From positions 1 through 6,137 of the forward strand of contig JAOTYS010000286.1 of the NCBI GenBank assembly GCA_029861795.1: a stretch of 6,137 nucleotides of DNA, written 5' to 3'. Within the stretch, counting starts at the first letter, position 1, and each line of letters starts with the position of its first letter. Origin of the DNA: Gammaproteobacteria bacterium. GTDB taxonomy: Bacteria > Pseudomonadota > Gammaproteobacteria > Arenicellales > JAOTYS01. A program made the position numbers and the translations under genes. The notes under the pieces were generated by a model. That model was not told the origin of the DNA, searched no databases, and saw nothing but the letters and a program-made list of their open reading frames with translations. Below, piece after piece: positions 4,981-6,137 of the stretch.

Positions 4981-6137
4981 GCTGTCTCTCTCCGTCGGTA
5001 TCGTAAAAGACCGGGTTACTGATTGTCGCGACAATCGTGCGACCACCTGCCAGCGGCGCATAGACTTTTTCACCCATACGGGCGCGTCCACCTTTTACTA
5101 ATGCCAACGCAACGGATTTCCCCAGGCATGCGCTGAAGTAACTGGAGGTCACATGACCGATCATAGGCACCGGTGTTTGGTCAGAGGGCGTATCGACCAG
5201 CTGCGCACCCTCAGGTAACACCTCTTTGGGGACATCGGTAAGAAGCCCCACCAGTTGCTTACGATCTTCGCGCACACAGTCGGCCCGGAACAACGAGCGC
5301 TTACCCAGAAAGTCCTTATTCTTAGATACTATCCACTGCATACCCAAATCTTGTGGTGATACCGAACCATCCGTGTCCTGACCGACGATGATGTAACCCT
5401 TCTCAGCGCGCAACACATGCATCGCCTCGGTTCCGTAGGGAGTGATATTGAACTCTTTACCCGCCTCCATACACGCTTCCCATACTCTACGACCGAAGTC
5501 CGCTGCTACATTAATCTCATAAGCTAGCTCACCACTAAAACTAATCCGAAACACACGGGCGAGAACCTCGGACGCAGTTCCTTCGCGGTACGACATGAAG
5601 GGGAAACTCTGCGGTGAAAAATCAATCCCCGAGCATACTCTGGTCGCTACCTGACGGCTGTTCGGTCCTGCCACCGAGATCGTCGCCCAGTGATCGGTGA
5701 CAGATGTGAGATACACCTTCAGATCCGGCCACTCCGTCTGCAGCCACTGTTCCAACCACCCCAAGACATGGGCCGCACCGCCTGTGGTCGTGGTCATGTG
5801 ATAGTGATGCTCGCCGAGTCGTGTGGTCACCCCGTCATCCATCACCATCCCATCTTCCCCCAGCATCAGCCCGTAACGGCAACGGCCGATTTCGAGCTTT
5901 GCCCAAGCGTTGGTATACACTCGATTCAACAGCTCAGCCGCATCCGGTCCCTTAATGTCAATTTTTCCCAGAGTAGATGCATCTAAAATCCCTACGCTAT
6001 CTCGAGTCGATAGGCATTCCCGATTGACCGCCGCATGCAAATCTTCGCCGTCCTTGGGGTAATACCACGGACGTTTCCATTGCCCTACATCTTCGAACTT
6101 GGCGTCGTGCTCCACGTGCCACAGATGCATGGCGGTC
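4973..6137 (-). CDS. soxA: Sarcosine oxidase, alpha subunit, C-terminal part (cut by window edge)
   Basis: The frame is open to the right edge, and 387 C-terminal residues are visible of a protein normally near 1000 aa. This part is the GcvT-like folate-binding domain plus its C-terminal barrel, which takes the methylene carbon of sarcosine to form methylene-tetrahydrofolate. Diagnostic stretches are HVEHDAKFEDVGQWKRPWYY (visible 8-27), GILDASTLGKIDIKGPDAAE, YTNAWAKL, MVMDDGVTTRL with the Asp pair (100-101) matching the catalytic region of GcvT, FSGELAYEIN, MHVLRAEKGYIIVGQDTDGS and GHVTSSY. The N-terminal Rossmann/NAD and Cys-rich parts lie outside. The Met at 6130 is internal, not a start. 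The alpha-type subunit of N-methylglutamate dehydrogenase is homologous, but the match to sarcosine oxidase is very close. soxG follows with an 8-nt overlap. Confidence 0.93.
   Translation of the reverse strand, partial: TAMHLWHVEHDAKFEDVGQWKRPWYYPKDGEDLHAAVNRECLSTRDSVGILDASTLGKIDIKGPDAAELLNRVYTNAWAKLEIGRCRYGLMLGEDGMVMDDGVTTRLGEHHYHMTTTTGGAAHVLGWLEQWLQTEWPDLKVYLTSVTDHWATISVAGPNSRQVATRVCSGIDFSPQSFPFMSYREGTASEVLARVFRISFSGELAYEINVAADFGRRVWEACMEAGKEFNITPYGTEAMHVLRAEKGYIIVGQDTDGSVSPQDLGMQWIVSKNKDFLGKRSLFRADCVREDRKQLVGLLTDVPKEVLPEGAQLVDTPSDQTPVPMIGHVTSSYFSACLGKSVALALVKGGRARMGEKVYAPLAGGRTIVATISNPVFYDTDGERQRG
4981..4993 (-). promoter_or_regulatory. Ribosome binding site deciding the soxG GTG start
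   Basis: GGAGAG (4988-4993) lies seven bases before GTG at 4980, within the last codons of soxA. It supports the 192-aa SoxG over a 229-aa version starting at 5091. Confidence 0.6.

Noticed and set aside
4981..5091. N-terminal extension of SoxG starting at 5091
   Set aside because: It overlaps the end of soxA by over 100 nt, is basic and unlike SoxG, while GTG at 4980 has a good ribosome binding site and gives the family length.
4402..6137. N-methylglutamate dehydrogenase subunits instead of sarcosine oxidase
   Set aside because: The families are homologous, but the alpha and gamma sequences match sarcosine oxidase motifs closely, and no gmaS or glutamate-synthase-like genes are visible. 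It cannot be fully excluded without soxB and soxD.

Overview
All genes read on the minus strand, so the biological order runs from the right edge to the left: soxA (3' part) > soxG > unknown 192-aa gene > terminator > amtB > 77-aa membrane protein > terminator > livG > livF > TPR gene (5' part, cut by the left edge). Close packing, short overlaps, GTG starts, clear Shine-Dalgarno sites and intrinsic terminators all point to a bacterium. The protein types (heterotetrameric sarcosine oxidase, AmtB, Liv-type ABC ATPases) and moderate GC suggest a proteobacterium. A free-living, perhaps aquatic, gamma- or alphaproteobacterium is a guess, and nothing here fixes the taxon. I saw no mobile elements, CRISPR arrays, tRNA or rRNA genes.

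Right region (3753-6137): the GcvT-like C-terminal part of the sarcosine oxidase alpha subunit, then the gamma subunit SoxG, overlapping by 8 nt. A conserved-looking soluble protein of unknown function follows, and the unit ends at a strong hairpin terminator with a GCAA loop. This unit demethylates sarcosine to glycine and passes the methyl carbon to tetrahydrofolate.

Middle region (1810-3752): a 239-bp intergenic region with a plausible promoter leads into an Amt-family ammonium channel with the twin-histidine pore signature. It is followed 15 nt later by a small single-span membrane protein with an excellent ribosome binding site. Two genes after the last terminator there is another strong terminator, so amtB and the small gene form a compact unit. 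No glnK is present.

Left region (1-1717): the two ATPases of a branched-chain amino acid/amide/urea-type ABC importer (LivG, LivF) start a new unit directly behind the terminator, without permease genes upstream. A TPR protein gene overlapping livF by 29 nt follows. Taken together, the window looks like a nitrogen and one-carbon nutrition region: oxidation of a methylated amine, ammonium or methylammonium transport, and uptake of an organic nitrogen compound. I see no clear new defence or mobile system. The most interesting items are the uncharacterised partners: the 192-aa protein behind SoxG, the 77-aa membrane protein behind AmtB, and the TPR protein behind LivF.
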